Notes under the pieces: model-generated
The model's input: the letters and a program-made list of their open reading frames with translations, nothing else
Databases searched by the model: none
What the model was told of the DNA's origin: nothing
In this document: piece by piece, positions 23,091 through 23,386 of the stretch
How the letters are laid out: every line of letters begins with the position of its first letter
Numbering within the stretch: the first letter of the stretch is position 1
DNA from: CAG-238 sp963601575
GTDB taxonomy: Bacteria; Bacillota; Clostridia; Peptostreptococcales; Anaerovoracaceae
NCBI GenBank assembly: GCA_963601575.1
Contig: CAVCFO010000027.1
Location: 1-23,386 of the forward strand
Reading direction: 5' to 3'
DNA: 23,386 nucleotides
Made by a program: the position numbers and the translations under genes

Positions 23091-23386
23091 ATGGACAAAA
23101 TGCGCATGGAATCGGTTGATATGACCGCACAGAATATAGAGAAAATCGGGGCACTGTTTCCGAATTGCATTACGGAGACGAAGGATGCAGAAGGCAAGCC
23201 GAAGAAGGCCATTAACTTTGACCTGCTGAGACAGATGCTGTCCGGCGATGTGCTGGAGGGCGATGAAGCCTATGAGTTTACCTGGGTGGGCAAAAAAGCT
23301 GCCATTGTGGAGGCAAACAAGCCAATCCGTAAGACACTGCGCCCTTGCAAGGAAGAAAGCGTAGGTTGGGACAGCACAGAGAACCT
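23091..23386 (+). CDS. mod: Type III restriction-modification DNA methyltransferase (Mod), N-terminal part
   Basis: 98 complete codons are present and the gene runs off the right edge. The N-terminus matches type III Mod adenine-N6 methyltransferases: SVDMTAQNIEKIGALFPNC, then INFDLLRQMLSGDVLEG, then KTLRPCKEESVGWDSTEN, just before where the family's FIEGDNL and DPPYNTG catalytic motifs should appear (outside the window). AAGGG (23078-23082) is 8 bases before ATG 23091. Codon choice (CTG leucine, GCC, CGC) differs from the rest of the window, consistent with transfer. A Res subunit is expected downstream. Confidence 0.88.
   Translation, partial: MDKMRMESVDMTAQNIEKIGALFPNCITETKDAEGKPKKAINFDLLRQMLSGDVLEGDEAYEFTWVGKKAAIVEANKPIRKTLRPCKEESVGWDSTEN

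Noticed and set aside
22988..23212. Minus-strand ORF of 74 codons opposite the Mod start
   Set aside because: It has no RBS and no recognisable features, and the + strand holds a clear Mod N-terminus.
1..23386. tRNA, rRNA, CRISPR arrays, insertion sequences
   Set aside because: No cloverleaf, rRNA core, regularly spaced repeat array or transposase gene was found on either strand by reading.

Overview
The window reads as the chromosome of an anaerobic, low-to-moderate GC Gram-positive bacterium of class Clostridia. The evidence is Bacillota gene order (hemZ-hisS-aspS; nadD-yqeK-rsfS-leuS; mltG-trmR-trhP), strong purine-rich ribosome binding sites, frequent AGA arginine codons, an RNase J, and an Fe-S/flavin transhydrogenase typical of anaerobes. 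A closer placement (for example the Anaerovoracaceae/Family XIII group) is only a guess. All recognised genes are on the + strand.

Layout. Positions 1-8561 hold a tightly packed housekeeping run: the 3' tail of a metallo-beta-lactamase-fold hydrolase, hemZ, hisS, aspS, nadD, yqeK, rsfS and leuS, with start/stop overlaps at several junctions. Positions 8575-10621 add RNase J and a YlbF-family protein. A consensus extended -10 promoter then drives efp (10770-11330). The efp-mltG gap contains a GC-rich stretch that folds on paper into a long bulged hairpin and is the best candidate here for an undescribed RNA element. Next come mltG, trmR and trhP, the latter two making 5-hydroxyuridine-derived wobble modifications in tRNA, and a CBS/CorC-domain protein.

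Positions 15572-21329 encode a three-gene redox complex: a NuoE-like subunit, a NuoF-like subunit with a C-terminal 2[4Fe-4S] ferredoxin, and a 1153-residue fusion. The fusion joins a NuoG-type [2Fe-2S] domain, a GltD/NfnB-like FAD-NADP(H) module, an 8Fe ferredoxin and a shortened molybdopterin-oxidoreductase-like domain. This matches the plan of the Sporomusa-type Nfn (Stn) transhydrogenase, which couples NADH, NADP(H) and ferredoxin pools. The last domain appears to have lost molybdenum catalysis. An azlCD branched-chain amino acid exporter pair follows.

From about 22527 the sequence becomes an accessory boundary. It contains short tandem repeats, a perfect 16-bp palindrome, a self-contained 23-codon mini-gene for a very small lipoprotein ending at a perfect intrinsic terminator, a fresh promoter, a decayed remnant resembling the C-terminus of a DUF4391 protein, and the 5' end of a type III restriction-modification (Mod) methyltransferase that runs off the window. 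Codon usage shifts here (CTG, GCC, CGC), consistent with horizontal acquisition.
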